A stretch of 64,000 nt of DNA. It comes from Streptomyces sp. NBC_00513 (lineage in GTDB: Bacteria; Actinomycetota; Actinomycetes; Streptomycetales; Streptomycetaceae). The notes beneath the pieces are model-generated. The model saw only the letters and a program-made list of their open reading frames with translations, ran no database searches and had not been told where the DNA came from. The position numbers and the translations under genes are program-made. The DNA lies in the NCBI RefSeq assembly GCF_041431415.1, contig NZ_CP107845.1, forward strand, positions 7,750,001 through 7,814,000. Direction: 5' to 3'. Each line of letters begins with the position of its first letter. Position 1 is the stretch's first letter. Below, piece after piece: positions 31,551 through 40,378 of this stretch.

Positions 31551-33059
31551 TTGACCGGCCTGTCTGCTTTCCCGCTGCCCTTTCAAACTTCCCGTTCCAT
31601 ATCGTTCGCGACACCCCGAACACTGCGTGAACTTCAGATGATGCAGTGCAGCGCGCTCATTCGGGCGAAGCCGGGGTGGTTCGACAAGATGAACGATGCC
31701 CACATCGTCTCCAGGTGGACGCAGGAAGCGATGGCTCAGGGCCTCACCGAAGCGCAGGTCCGATACGTGCTGGCCGAACTCCAGCACTACGCCGCGCTGC
31801 GGGACGGACGAACCGGCGTCGAGGTGTCCGCCGTCGACGGCGTGTGGCAGTCGGACACACTGGTCGACGACAAGCTCAGGTCCCGGCTGCGCGAGGCGGT
31901 CCGGGTGCTGGAGCAGGTCCCCGAAACAGAGCGGGATTGGCACCCCGGATCCGACGGCCAGGTGCTGGATCTGGTTCATCCCTCACTGTTCTGCCTGGTG
32001 AGAGAGGTGAGCGGTGTGCCCGAGCGGGCTTGGCAGAACCCGACGGACCGCTACTCGAGGTACGAATTCTCGGAGAAGTTCCAGTGGCTGCCCACGGACG
32101 TCGACGTCAGTGACGACGGCGATGTCGCCTTCCGCTCGTACATCAACAACGTCCACCCCGAGACGCATCGCGAACTCGCCACCGTCCTACCGGACGTGTT
32201 CGCGCGCCTGCGCCCGCTGCTGGAGAACGTGCTCACGGATCTGCGCCACCCGCGGCCCTTGCGGATCGAGGCCGATCCCTACGGGTGGTACGACTCGGAG
32301 CCGGAGTATCCGAACAAGACCTCCTACAGTGATGATGAAGCCTTCGCAGAGGCCCGCCGTGCATGGGAAGCGGCCCACGGTGAATGGTGGGAGAACCGCC
32401 GGCCGGTCATCCCGGACGCCCCGGCCTTCACCCCGCCCGAGTTGCCCGATGAATCCGTCCGAGTCGACCTGCGCGGCCGCCGTCTCCAGGTCATCGTCAA
32501 GCTCGCCACCATTCATCTCACCCCGGACAAGCCTGAGTACGCCGGTGGTTCCTGGCATGTCGAGGGGATGTTGAACGAGCGGATCGTCTCCACCGGGATC
32601 TACTACTGGGACAGCGAGAACATCACCGAAAGTCGGCTGGGTTTCCGGGCGGCCCTCGACGACCCGGACTACGAACAGAACGACGACAACGGCGTGCGTG
32701 AGGTCTACGGCCTGGAGAACGAAGACGGCCTGAACCAGATGCTGGGATCGGCGTCGACCCCAGCCGGCCGCTGCCTGGCGTTCCCCAACATCCTGCAACA
32801 CCGCGTCGGCTCATTCCGGCTGGCGGACTCCACCCGCCCGGGACATCGCAAAATTCTGGCGTTCTTCCTGGTCGACCCGTCGGATCAGATCGTTTCGACA
32901 TCCGACGTGCCACCGCAACAACCCTGGTCCGATACCTCGACCATGACGCTTGAGCAGGCCCAGAACTACCGCGAACAACTGATGCGAGAGCGCAAGTTCT
33001 TCGTCGACGAACACAATGAGCAGCTCTACGAGCGGGAATTCTCCCTCTGTGAACACTGA
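31551..33059 (+). CDS. DUF4246 family protein, probable Fe(II)/2-oxoglutarate dioxygenase fold
   Basis: From TTG 31551 (AAGGAAC nine bases upstream) the product is 502 residues, normal for DUF4246. Diagnostic text: SRYEFSEKFQWLPTDVDV, YINNVHPETHRELATVLPD, GGSWHVEGMLNERIVSTGIYY and FPNILQHRVGSFRLADSTRPGHRKILAFFLVDP (abbreviated here as two halves of one C-terminal block). The HxE in WHVEG and the later His in LQHRV are placed like the metal ligands of the jelly-roll dioxygenases, with RPGHRK as candidate oxoglutarate contacts. The substrate is unknown. A 7-bp triplication (GAACACT) covers the stop codon. Confidence 0.85.
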   Translation: MTGLSAFPLPFQTSRSISFATPRTLRELQMMQCSALIRAKPGWFDKMNDAHIVSRWTQEAMAQGLTEAQVRYVLAELQHYAALRDGRTGVEVSAVDGVWQSDTLVDDKLRSRLREAVRVLEQVPETERDWHPGSDGQVLDLVHPSLFCLVREVSGVPERAWQNPTDRYSRYEFSEKFQWLPTDVDVSDDGDVAFRSYINNVHPETHRELATVLPDVFARLRPLLENVLTDLRHPRPLRIEADPYGWYDSEPEYPNKTSYSDDEAFAEARRAWEAAHGEWWENRRPVIPDAPAFTPPELPDESVRVDLRGRRLQVIVKLATIHLTPDKPEYAGGSWHVEGMLNERIVSTGIYYWDSENITESRLGFRAALDDPDYEQNDDNGVREVYGLENEDGLNQMLGSASTPAGRCLAFPNILQHRVGSFRLADSTRPGHRKILAFFLVDPSDQIVSTSDVPPQQPWSDTSTMTLEQAQNYREQLMRERKFFVDEHNEQLYEREFSLCEH

Positions 33060-33367
33060 ACACTGAACACTGAGCCCCTTCCCTCATGAATACGTGAAGG
33101 TCAGGAGGGTGTGGACGGCCGGGACGATGGCGCCCATGCGGGGCATGGAGCAACTGGCGCGCCCGCGGCCGGGCAGCTCGCCACCCGCACCATGCTGTTG
33201 AGGTGCCTTCAGAGCGTCTCCGCGCCGCGGAACGTCTTGAGCGCATGGGGGCGCCGTCAGCGGGGCATCGGGAAAGCGGGAAGCCGGCTTCTGGGCGCGG
33301 CGATGAGTCTGAGGGCTTTCGTCGGTCTATCTCTTGACGGAGACATTCGACTCATCGGGAGCAAGCC
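33060..33367. other. Intergenic stretch without a gene
   Basis: After the GAACACT triplication (about 33051-33072) no frame on either strand has family motifs. The right end carries GGGAG, the ribosome site of the DHFR-like gene. Confidence 0.4.
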
Positions 33368-34012
33368 ATGGGCCTCATCCACATCGAGATGTTCGCGACC
33401 CTCGACCTCGTCGGGCAGGCGCCCGGCGGCCCCGACGAGGACCCCGTGGGGTTCCCGTTCGGCGGCTGGCAGGCGCCCCTGCTGGACGAGGTCGCCGGGG
33501 CACAGGTCGGTGCCGCGTACGAAGGTACGGACGCCCTGCTGCTCGGCCGGCGGACGTACGACATCTTCGCCGCCTACTGGCCTCACCAGAAGGGTGGTGA
33601 GGACAATGAGATCGCCACGCTCTTCAACAGTGTCCCGAAGTACGTGGCTTCCCGAGGCCGGCCCGACCTCTCGTGGGCCGGGTCCACACAGCTGGGCCCG
33701 GACCTCGCCGCCGCGGTACGTGAGATCCGGGGACGGCACCGGCACGTGAAGGTCGTCGGGAGCCTGAATCTCGTGCAGAGCCTCCTGCGCGAGAAGCTGT
33801 TCGACCGTCTCGACCTCTGGGTGCATCCGATCGTGCTCGGCGTGGGCAAGAAGGTGTTCGACGATGGCGCGGTTCCCACCAACGTCACCCTCCTCGCACC
33901 CCCGGCAGCGAGCCCCAAGGGCACCGTGTACCTGCGTTACGGCATCGCCGACGGAACGCCCGCGACGGGAGACATGAGCGCACCCGATCGCGGTGTCGAA
34001 AGCGGAGAGTAA
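33368..34012 (+). CDS. Dihydrofolate reductase family protein (RibD C-terminal-like)
   Basis: The 214-residue product begins MGLIHIEMFATLDLVGQAPG, the pattern of the RibD C-terminal/DHFR-like family, followed by GTDALLLGRRTYDIFAAYWP, FNSVPKYVAS, VKVVGSLNLVQSLL, and the typical end VHPIVLGVGKKVFDDG. These NADPH-binding proteins are related to, but distinct from, true folate-pathway DHFR; their substrates are mostly unknown. GGGAGCAAGCC precedes the ATG. It is monocistronic as far as I can see. Confidence 0.9.
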   Translation: MGLIHIEMFATLDLVGQAPGGPDEDPVGFPFGGWQAPLLDEVAGAQVGAAYEGTDALLLGRRTYDIFAAYWPHQKGGEDNEIATLFNSVPKYVASRGRPDLSWAGSTQLGPDLAAAVREIRGRHRHVKVVGSLNLVQSLLREKLFDRLDLWVHPIVLGVGKKVFDDGAVPTNVTLLAPPAASPKGTVYLRYGIADGTPATGDMSAPDRGVESGE

Positions 34013-34209
34013 GGCACCCTGCGCATGGTCGGTTCAGCCTGGACGTTCGCCTCCCGCGCATGGTTTTTGCCCGCGCGTTGCCCGCGCAACGGTGTTGCCT
34101 CACGCGTCCCCTTGCCGAGGCGGTCGAACTCGTCGACGATGCTCCAAGGCCTCAGGCCGGCCGGATTTCACCCGGCCCCGGTCGGAGCGGTCACAGACAA
34201 GGGGAGACA

Positions 34210-34575
34210 GTGACGAAGCGCAGGATCTCAAGAAGGCACCCCATGAGGGTGGCATTCGTACCCCTCTTCGTGCTCACCGGCCTACTGCTCGGCCCTGCAG
34301 TGGTGTCGGCAGCGGCGACTGCGCCGACGGTGCGGCAGGCACCCGTCACCGTCGCGCTCCCACAGGGCGGTCTCTCTGCCGGTGCGGGCGCGATGACCGC
34401 GGTCCAGGCGCCGAAGAGCGCCCCCGTACTGGCCACAACCGGGAACAAGAAGGCAAAGAAGAGCAAGAAGAAGGGTGGGTTCTTCAAGAAACTTCTGATC
34501 GTCGTCATCATCGTCATCGTGCTGCTCGTGGTCGTCTACGGGGTTCGCCGGGCCCTGCGCCGCAGGTCCTCCTAG
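34210..34575 (+). CDS. Small two-helix membrane protein with lysine-rich linker
   Basis: From GTG 34210 (GGGGAG upstream) the product is 121 residues. A signal-anchor (VAFVPLFVLTGLLLGPAVVSAAA) is followed by about 45 neutral residues, a lysine cluster (NKKAKKSKKKGGFFKK) and a very hydrophobic C-terminal helix (LLIVVIIVIVLLVVVYGV) capped by RRALRRRSS. With the signal peptide cleaved, the mature protein would be a short extracellular peptide with a membrane anchor; uncleaved it is a hairpin. I know no family. It might be a surface or membrane-disturbing peptide, but this is speculative. Confidence 0.6.
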   Translation: MTKRRISRRHPMRVAFVPLFVLTGLLLGPAVVSAAATAPTVRQAPVTVALPQGGLSAGAGAMTAVQAPKSAPVLATTGNKKAKKSKKKGGFFKKLLIVVIIVIVLLVVVYGVRRALRRRSS

Positions 34576-34752
34576 GCCACGGGGTCGGACCTCCCGACAG
34601 AGACAGGTCCGCCGTTCGAGGCCATCGAGGCCATCGAGCCCGTCGATCAGGCCTTCGGGAGGTCCCGATCGCAGCCGTTGGCGCAGGCGGAGCGGCCGGT
34701 GGCACGGGCATGACGCGATCACCACCGATCCGGCCGCCCGCCTGCTGCGCGT

Positions 34753-34782
34753 GCCGCCTCCGACAGGTCTGCCGGAGGCGGC
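34753..34782. terminator. Bidirectional hairpin terminator
   Basis: GCCGCCTCCG (34753-34762) pairs perfectly with CGGAGGCGGC (34773-34782) around a 10-base loop. It lies between the convergent small-membrane-protein and RidA genes, 10 bases beyond the RidA stop. Confidence 0.65.
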
Positions 34783-34791
34783 GAGGTCGCG

Positions 34792-35193
34792 TCACCCGAC
34801 GGCGGTCCCCTCAAGTTCGACCATCAAGGTTGGCATGGCCAGCCGTTCCACCCCGAGCATCGTCATGGACGGTGTGACTCCGGCGGCGCTCAGCCGCGAC
34901 TTCAGCACGTCGTGATGCTCGAACAGCCGATCGACATCGATGGTATAGACATTCAGCCGGACGAGGTTCGCGAGTGACATGCCGGCCTCGCCGAGCACGG
35001 TTTCCAGGTTGTCGAGGCTCAGAGCCAGCTGCGCCCCCATGTCACCGTCGTGCTGGGGCTTGCCATCGCCGCCCATCGAGGTCTGCCCGGCGCAGTACAG
35101 GGTTCGGGCCTGCCCGGAGACGATCTCACCCTGGCTGTACCCCATCTCCAATGACCACGCCCACGGGTTGACTCCTGTTCGCTCTACCGCCAC
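34792..35193 (-). CDS. RidA family protein
   Basis: From GTG 35193 (GGAGC upstream) the product is 133 residues. It has the YjgF/YER057c/UK114 signature: SGQARTLYCAGQTSMGGDGKPQHDGDM, NLETVLGEAGMSLANLVRLNVYT and TMLGVERLAMPTLMVELEGTA. Canonical RidA deaminates enamine/imine intermediates such as 2-aminoacrylate. The critical C-terminal arginine of strict RidA proteins (PRxxxVE) is replaced here by AMPTLMVE, so it belongs to another subfamily that probably does not act on 2-aminoacrylate. It ends at the hairpin at 34753-34782. Confidence 0.85.
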   Translation of the reverse strand: MAVERTGVNPWAWSLEMGYSQGEIVSGQARTLYCAGQTSMGGDGKPQHDGDMGAQLALSLDNLETVLGEAGMSLANLVRLNVYTIDVDRLFEHHDVLKSRLSAAGVTPSMTMLGVERLAMPTLMVELEGTAVG

Positions 35194-35457
35194 AACAGCT
35201 CCATTCGATTCATCGAGAGTGGCACGCCCATCGTCACCGGCTCGGTGGCCACCGTCTGCGACGACGTGTTGTTGAGCCTCCCCGCAGATGACGACACCCT
35301 TGGTCGTATATTCGATTGATTCATTTGTATGCGCGCCGACCGGTTGGCCTCACCCGCTCCGCTGTTGCGCCGACGCGATCGGTGTCGAAGCGAGGGGGTT
35401 CGCGTCCACTTCCACAGCCTGGACGTCTGTGTTCCGCCAATTTCCTTCATGCGGGGT
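35194..35457. other. Intergenic region between divergent ridA-like and sigma-factor genes
   Basis: An AT-richer patch at about 35300-35330 probably contains the promoter of the RidA gene. A plus-strand stretch (ESGTPIVTGSVATVCDDVLLSL) looks protein-like but has no start or continuation. Confidence 0.3.
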
Positions 35458-35484
35458 GAAACATTCCCCCACCCCCGCCGCGTC
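35458..35484 (+). promoter_or_regulatory. Possible ECF-type promoter of the sigma-factor gene
   Basis: GAAAC (35458-35462) and CGTC (35481-35484) resemble ECF -35 and -10 elements with an 18-base spacer, placed 33 bases before the sigma-factor start. The spacer is slightly long, so this is tentative; it would imply autoregulation. Confidence 0.3.
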
Positions 35485-35516
35485 AATGAGGTGAGTCGGA
35501 TGCGAGGGGGACGGGG

Positions 35517-36041
35517 ATGCGGCAAGTGCGCAGGGAGGGGTTCCGCGAGTTCGCGGAGGGCCGGGCGGGAAGTCTGTACCGGTCGGCCTGTCTGCTGGCG
35601 AGTGGGGATACCCATCTCGCCGAGGACCTCGTGCAGGAGACCCTGGGTCGGATGTACCTGATCTGGGGGAGGACTCCCCGCATCGACAATCCGGCGGCGT
35701 ACGCGCAGTCGGTGCTGGTGCGGGAGTTCCTCAAGCACAAACGTCGTCGCTCCGCGGGAGAACGGCCCTTCGCCGTCCCGACCGAGTCGGTCGGAACGGC
35801 GGTGATCCCGGTCACGGGGGCCGATCCCGTCCTGCGGCTGACCCTGTTGGAGGCGCTCGGCCGCCTGGCCCCCAAGGATCGGGCGGTGCTCGTGCTGCGG
35901 TACTGGGAGGACCGCAGTGTCGAGGAGACCGCCGAGGCCATGAACGTCAGCTCGGCTGCGGTGCGCACGCGCAGTTCCCGGGCGCTCGCCCGCCTTCGCG
36001 CGGAACTGGGGGGCAGCCTCGGTGTCTTCGTGGCCACCTGA
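35517..36041 (+). CDS. RNA polymerase sigma factor, SigE family (ECF type)
   Basis: The 174-residue product has region 2 (FAEGRAGSLYRSACLLASGDTHLAEDLVQETLGRMYLIW, written here as one block of the usual SigE type) and region 4 (LGRLAPKDRAVLVLRYWEDRSVEE followed by TAEAMNVSSAAVRTRSSRALARLR). Length and motifs match the actinobacterial SigE-family sigma-70 factors. It starts at ATG 35517 with GAGGGGG upstream. The next gene, 106 bases downstream, encodes a membrane protein that starts MPFEDELGAALRRTG, the typical partner of these sigmas and probable anti-sigma or regulator. Confidence 0.9.
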   Translation: MRQVRREGFREFAEGRAGSLYRSACLLASGDTHLAEDLVQETLGRMYLIWGRTPRIDNPAAYAQSVLVREFLKHKRRRSAGERPFAVPTESVGTAVIPVTGADPVLRLTLLEALGRLAPKDRAVLVLRYWEDRSVEETAEAMNVSSAAVRTRSSRALARLRAELGGSLGVFVAT

Positions 36042-36147
36042 GCCCGGCGGCCCGTGCTTCCCACTGCCCCGTCCCTCACTCCCGTCAGTCCGTCGCCGGG
36101 TCACACGCCGGCGCGTTTCCCCACCACCACCCGGAAGGTGACTCGGC

Positions 36148-37614
36148 ATGCCCTTTGAAGATGAACTCGGTGCGGCCCTGCGGCGCACGGGAGACGGATT
36201 CGTCCCCGGCCGCCCGGACCTGGTGGCCGCCGGCGAACGGCGCGGACGCCGGCTGGTGGCCCGCCGTCGGGCCGCCGTCGTCGGCGGTTCGGCGCTGGCC
36301 TTGGCCGTCGTCGGCTCCGCCGGAGCCTACGGAGGCGGCCTGCTCGGTATCGGCACCGGAAGTGACGGCATGGCGCGCGTCGCTGCCCCCGTCCCCACCA
36401 CCCAGACGGCCGTCGCCTCCACCCCGCCGACCACGCAGCCGGCCAGTGGGTTGAGCCCGGCCCGACTGATCGAGATCTACCGGCAGTTGCTGCCGGGCGG
36501 CCGGGTGAGCGACACCAGGGCCAACGTGCCGGGCGGCGCCGACCAGTCGCCGAACGCGATGGTGGCCGGCGTGTACGACGACGGCAAGGGCCGCGCGGCG
36601 ATCTCCGTCGGCCTCGCCCGCACCGACCCGCACGGTCAGGCGGCCGAGGACATGCTGAAGTGCCCCGATCGCAAGCTCGTACCCTACGACTCCTGCACCG
36701 TCGAGACGCTGCCGGACGGCGGCAGACTGAACCTCTTCCAGGGCTACGAGTACCCGGACAAGCGCGAGCCCACAAAGCTCTGGCGAGCCATCCTGGTCAC
36801 TCGTGAGGGCTATCAGGTCGACGTGTCGGAGTGGAACGCTTCCGCCGAGAAGGGGCAGCCCGTCAGTCGACCCAACCCGCCTTTGAACAAGGTGGAGTTG
36901 AAGTCCTTCACCACCTCGGCGCTGTGGCGCCAGGTCCTGAGCCGGCTGCCCGCTCCCCAACAGGCGCCGGAGGGAACGGGCGCCGCGGAGGGGAACACGG
37001 GCAACGGGGCGAGCCCCGGCGCCTCCGCGGGCGCCGGCAGCGATACCGGCACGGGAGACACCACCGGAACGACCACCGACAAGGGCAAGGGCAAGGCCGG
37101 CGCCACCCCGGGCGCTCCGCAGCCGTCCGGGGGAACGGGCCAGACGCCTCACCAGGGAGGCACGGATCAGGGGGACTCGGGTCAGGGCGGCACGGGCCAC
37201 AGGGGCACGGTAGGGGTGCTGGAGTCCTTGGTGCCGAAGTCCGGGATCACGATCCTGCGCAGGTCCGGACAGCCCGGCTACGGCGCCCTCGTGCTCGACG
37301 ACGGCAAGGGCGCCTCGCTGGTCCAGGTCAATGTCCAGGAGGACATGGGCGAGGCCCTCAAGGACCGCATGGAGGGCGCGGGCGTCGTCGTCCTGCCCGA
37401 CGGCACCAGGGTGCTGGCGGAGCAGAAGGCGGGCGAGAAGGGCGGCTCGGGCGTGGTCTGGTGGAGCATCGACACACTGCGCCCGGACGGGCGCCGGGTG
37501 GTCGTGTCGGCCTTCAACACCGGCGACCAGTCGAAGGCGGCGACCAGGGCCAAGCCCATCCTGACGATGGAGCAGATCAAGGCCATCGCCCTCGACCCGA
37601 AGTGGTTCGGCTGA
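36148..37614 (+). CDS. Membrane protein partner (anti-sigma-like) of the SigE-family sigma factor
   Basis: The 488-residue product has a cytoplasmic N-terminus (EDELGAALRRTGDGFVPGR, then an arginine-rich segment) and one transmembrane helix (AAVVGGSALALAVVGSAGAYGGG, about 42-64). A first extracellular domain of about 170 residues follows (two cysteines: LKCPDRK and DSCTVE). A long Gly/Thr/Ser-rich linker (about 270-345) leads to a second globular domain repeating the theme (YGALVLDDGKGASLVQVNVQ). Gene order and the N-terminus match proteins encoded after SigE-type sigmas in streptomycetes, which are thought to hold or tune the sigma at the membrane. No zinc-finger anti-sigma motif is present. 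Confidence 0.7.
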   Translation: MPFEDELGAALRRTGDGFVPGRPDLVAAGERRGRRLVARRRAAVVGGSALALAVVGSAGAYGGGLLGIGTGSDGMARVAAPVPTTQTAVASTPPTTQPASGLSPARLIEIYRQLLPGGRVSDTRANVPGGADQSPNAMVAGVYDDGKGRAAISVGLARTDPHGQAAEDMLKCPDRKLVPYDSCTVETLPDGGRLNLFQGYEYPDKREPTKLWRAILVTREGYQVDVSEWNASAEKGQPVSRPNPPLNKVELKSFTTSALWRQVLSRLPAPQQAPEGTGAAEGNTGNGASPGASAGAGSDTGTGDTTGTTTDKGKGKAGATPGAPQPSGGTGQTPHQGGTDQGDSGQGGTGHRGTVGVLESLVPKSGITILRRSGQPGYGALVLDDGKGASLVQVNVQEDMGEALKDRMEGAGVVVLPDGTRVLAEQKAGEKGGSGVVWWSIDTLRPDGRRVVVSAFNTGDQSKAATRAKPILTMEQIKAIALDPKWFG

Positions 37615-37692
37615 CGGCTCGCGCGGATTCCCGCCAGGCGTCCGACCTTGTGCGGCCGCCCCCGTGCGGCGGCTCACTTGGCGCCGACGCGG

Positions 37693-37718
37693 CCCGTCAC
37701 GACCGCGGTCGTGACGGG
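37693..37718. promoter_or_regulatory. Perfect 26-bp palindrome, probable TetR operator
   Basis: CCCGTCACGACCG (37693-37705) is followed directly by its exact reverse complement (37706-37718) with no loop, which favours a protein-binding operator over a terminator. It lies just upstream of, and touches, the only GTG start of the TetR-like gene. Confidence 0.65.
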
Positions 37719-38334
37719 GAAGCGGATCGAGGTCTGGCCGAAGCGCCCCGGGCCGCCGCCCGGTCGGGGGCGGCCCGGATGGCCGCGGCGGCGGCCCCTC
37801 AGCCTCCTCGGCGGGGCGGCGGCAGGTCATGCAGGGCTGAGCTTCGAAGCACTCGCCCGCCGGGCAGGCGTAGGCAAGCACACGCTCTACCGGCGCCGGC
37901 CGTCCCAATCGGCCCTGCTCCTCGACGCGCTCAACAGCGTCTGGACCAAGGGCTTGGACTACCGCGACACCGGCGATGTCCGCGCCGACCTGCGCGAGCA
38001 GTTCCTCCGCTCGGCCTCCGCCCTCTCCGAGCCTCCGATCGGTCCCCTCTACCGCGCGGTCATCGCCGAGGCGCAAGCTGACTCGGCACTCCGGGCAACC
38101 CTGCACGAGCGCTTCCTGCGCACGATGGAGCAGAGCACGCTCGCCCGCATCACCCTCGCCCGCATCACCCTTGCCCAGCGAACCGGCGAGCTGGACCCGG
38201 ACGCGGACCTGACGTACGCCGCCGAAGTACTGTGCGGGACGTTGTACTACCGCCGGCTCGTGACGGACCTCCCCATCGACGAGTACGCGGTGGACGGCCT
38301 GCCGAAGATGTTCCTGGCCGCGGACGCCAGGTAG
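37711..38334 (+). CDS. TetR-family regulator with probable frameshifted N-terminus
   Basis: The helix-turn-helix is clear (LSFEALARRAGVGKHTLYRR) and the rest has the TetR C-terminal domain of the group with PIGPLYRAVIAEAQAD. The residues before it are abnormal in this frame (RPGWPRRRPLSLLGGAAAG). In the neighbouring frame upstream, text such as PRAAARSGAARMAAAA fits the normal first helix, so joining the two frames near the GCG-rich run at about 37780-37800 restores a typical N-terminus. I infer a one-base indel (real or a sequencing error). The 26-bp palindrome overlapping the start is the likely operator. Confidence 0.6.
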   Translation: MTGKRIEVWPKRPGPPPGRGRPGWPRRRPLSLLGGAAAGHAGLSFEALARRAGVGKHTLYRRRPSQSALLLDALNSVWTKGLDYRDTGDVRADLREQFLRSASALSEPPIGPLYRAVIAEAQADSALRATLHERFLRTMEQSTLARITLARITLAQRTGELDPDADLTYAAEVLCGTLYYRRLVTDLPIDEYAVDGLPKMFLAADAR

Positions 38335-38514
38335 CCGTAGACCGCCGGCGGACACCCGCACGGCATCCGCAGAGCACCGATCTGACGGCCCACACGCGCC
38401 ATCACATCAACACCGTCGCCGCTGAACCCGACGGCCGCGCGCGCAAGTCGCTCGGTTGGGAAACACCTGCCGCGCGTCCGCGTGAGCTGAGAGCTCCCCT
38501 GGACTGGTCTTCGA

Positions 38515-38892
38515 CTACCTGGGATCGTCGGTTTCCCAGGGATGGGCGAAGAGGCCGGGCTTCATGCCCCATGCCGTGAGCAGGGTGCTCAGCTCAGGCT
38601 GGTCGGGGGCGTCGGCGGACGCGATGAGGGTTGCGCCGAGGTCGTGGTCGAAGCCATCCATGTGCTCGAGGTCGTACTCCCAGTGCTCCAGCCGAAAGCT
38701 TCGTTCAGTGTCGCTGCGAACCCATCCCTCGTCCCGGGCCTGGACGTCAGGCTCGCCCTGCGCGGGACGGATGTCCACGAACGCGCGGCGATCGGGTCGC
38801 GATGCCGGGACTTCCGCAACCAGCGTCCCCCCGAGTCCGAGCGCGGTCAGTTTGTCCGTCGGCCTGTCCGCCCCGTCATTCATGGGACGCAT
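38515..38892 (-). CDS. Hypothetical protein
   Basis: The product is 125 residues from ATG 38892 (or 122 from ATG 38883). It is acidic and soluble, with blocks LTALGLGGTLVAEVPASRPD, FRLEHWEYDLEHMDGFDHD and LLTAWGMKPGLFAHPWETD. It looks like a real globular protein, but I do not recognise a family. It starts 58 bases after the MFS stop on the same strand and may be its distal operon partner. No strong ribosome site is visible. Confidence 0.5.
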   Translation of the reverse strand: MRPMNDGADRPTDKLTALGLGGTLVAEVPASRPDRRAFVDIRPAQGEPDVQARDEGWVRSDTERSFRLEHWEYDLEHMDGFDHDLGATLIASADAPDQPELSTLLTAWGMKPGLFAHPWETDDPR

Positions 38893-38950
38893 TCTGTTCG
38901 ACGCCTGGTGCTGCGATTCGCCCTCGTCGTGTCCGAGATGGAAGGCGTGG

Positions 38951-40378
38951 TCACGGTGTGTCAGGTGACCCTGTGTCGGGTTCGGGGGTTGCTTTCGGGT
39001 GGGCGCGCGGGAGCAGGGCGGCGGCTGCCAGCCCACCCACACCGACGACCGCGAGGGCGGCCATCGCTGTCGCGTACGCGCCGGTGCTGAGCCCCGATAC
39101 CAGGATCGTTCCCGCCACGGCTGTCCCCAGGGAGGAGCCGAGGTTGGAGACGCTGCGCGACAGTCCTGAGATCTCGCCCTGCAGGGACTCGGGGAAGCGG
39201 GACTGGACCATGTTCACCGACGGGGTGAGCATGACTCCCAGACCCAGTCCGATCAGCAGGAGTCCGGGGGCGAACGCCCAGGGACTGGGGGTTCCGGCGA
39301 CCAGGGCGAGGAGCACGCCGACGCCGGTGATGGTCATGGCGAAGCCGGCCATGATCAGGGTGCGCTGGGCGCGTCGGCGGGCCAGCTTCTCCGCGGCCAG
39401 GGAGGAGGCGAGGATGCCGAGAGTGGCGGCGGTGAAGATCACGCCGGTCTGGATCGCGTCGTAGCCCCGGACGACCTGCAGGTAGGCGGCGACGGTGAAC
39501 GAAACGCCCATGAGCATCAGCCACTGGGTGTTCTGGGTGATCAACCCCAGGTTGGACGTGCGGTCGCGGAACAGCGCGGTCGACAGCAAGGCCTCACGGC
39601 CCGCGCGTTCCCGCCCCCGTACCCAGGCGAAGAAGCCCGCCAACACCAGCGCCCCGGCCAGCAGCAGGCCCAGCGCCAGAGCGCCGCTGTCGTCGACGGC
39701 CAGGATGCCGGTGACCAACAGCACGAGTCCTGCCGCCGACAGGACGGCCCCCACGGTGTCGAAGGGGCGTCCGGGGTCGGGAGGCAGCGGATCGTCGATC
39801 CCGCGGCACAACACCAAGATCACCACGACCACCAGTGCCTGGAACACGAACGCCGCCCGCCAGCTGATCGCAGTCGTGATCAGTCCACCGATCAGCGGAC
39901 CCGCGGCCGCGCCGATCCCGCCCATCGCCATGATCACCCCGAACGCGCGCGCCCGGGCCGCCGTACCGGTGAACAGCAGTGTCGTCAGGATGTAGACCGG
40001 CGGGATCAGCAGGGCCGTGCCCACACCCTCCAGGATCGAGTTCCCGATGATCAGCACACCCAGATGCGGCGCCACCGCGCTGAGCATCGCCCCCAGCCCG
40101 TACACGACGAGTCCCGCCATCAGGCAGCGCTTGCGGCCCCACTTGTCGGTGAGCTTCCCGCCCGGGATCATGAGCGCGGCCATCACCAGCAGGAAGATCG
40201 TGATCGCGACCTGCACGCCCTGCACCGTGGTGTCCAGGTCCTCGCTGATGTCATTGATCATCACGTTCATGTTCGAACCCGCGAAGCTGCAGATGAACTG
40301 TGCCAACGCCAGCGGTGCCAGAATCCGCCGCCTGCCTGGCACACCTCCCGCAGCCCCGGAATCAGCCGCTCCAGTCAT
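38951..40378 (-). CDS. MFS drug-efflux transporter, DHA2-like
   Basis: The 475-residue product has about 14 hydrophobic helices. Motif A is GGKLTDKWGRKRCLMAG between helices 2 and 3, and motif C-like GGIGAAAGPLIGG in helix 5, as in the DHA2 (14-TMS) proton-coupled multidrug exporters such as QacA relatives. It is expected in the cytoplasmic membrane, exporting hydrophobic or cationic compounds in exchange for protons. No regulator is adjacent on its 5' side; the TetR gene 600 bases away on the 3' side is a possible controller. Confidence 0.85.
   Translation of the reverse strand: MTGAADSGAAGGVPGRRRILAPLALAQFICSFAGSNMNVMINDISEDLDTTVQGVQVAITIFLLVMAALMIPGGKLTDKWGRKRCLMAGLVVYGLGAMLSAVAPHLGVLIIGNSILEGVGTALLIPPVYILTTLLFTGTAARARAFGVIMAMGGIGAAAGPLIGGLITTAISWRAAFVFQALVVVVILVLCRGIDDPLPPDPGRPFDTVGAVLSAAGLVLLVTGILAVDDSGALALGLLLAGALVLAGFFAWVRGRERAGREALLSTALFRDRTSNLGLITQNTQWLMLMGVSFTVAAYLQVVRGYDAIQTGVIFTAATLGILASSLAAEKLARRRAQRTLIMAGFAMTITGVGVLLALVAGTPSPWAFAPGLLLIGLGLGVMLTPSVNMVQSRFPESLQGEISGLSRSVSNLGSSLGTAVAGTILVSGLSTGAYATAMAALAVVGVGGLAAAALLPRAHPKATPEPDTGSPDTP

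Noticed and set aside
36085..38361. 758-codon minus-strand open frame
   Set aside because: It is antisense to the sigma-partner gene; composition is repetitive and no family motif is present.
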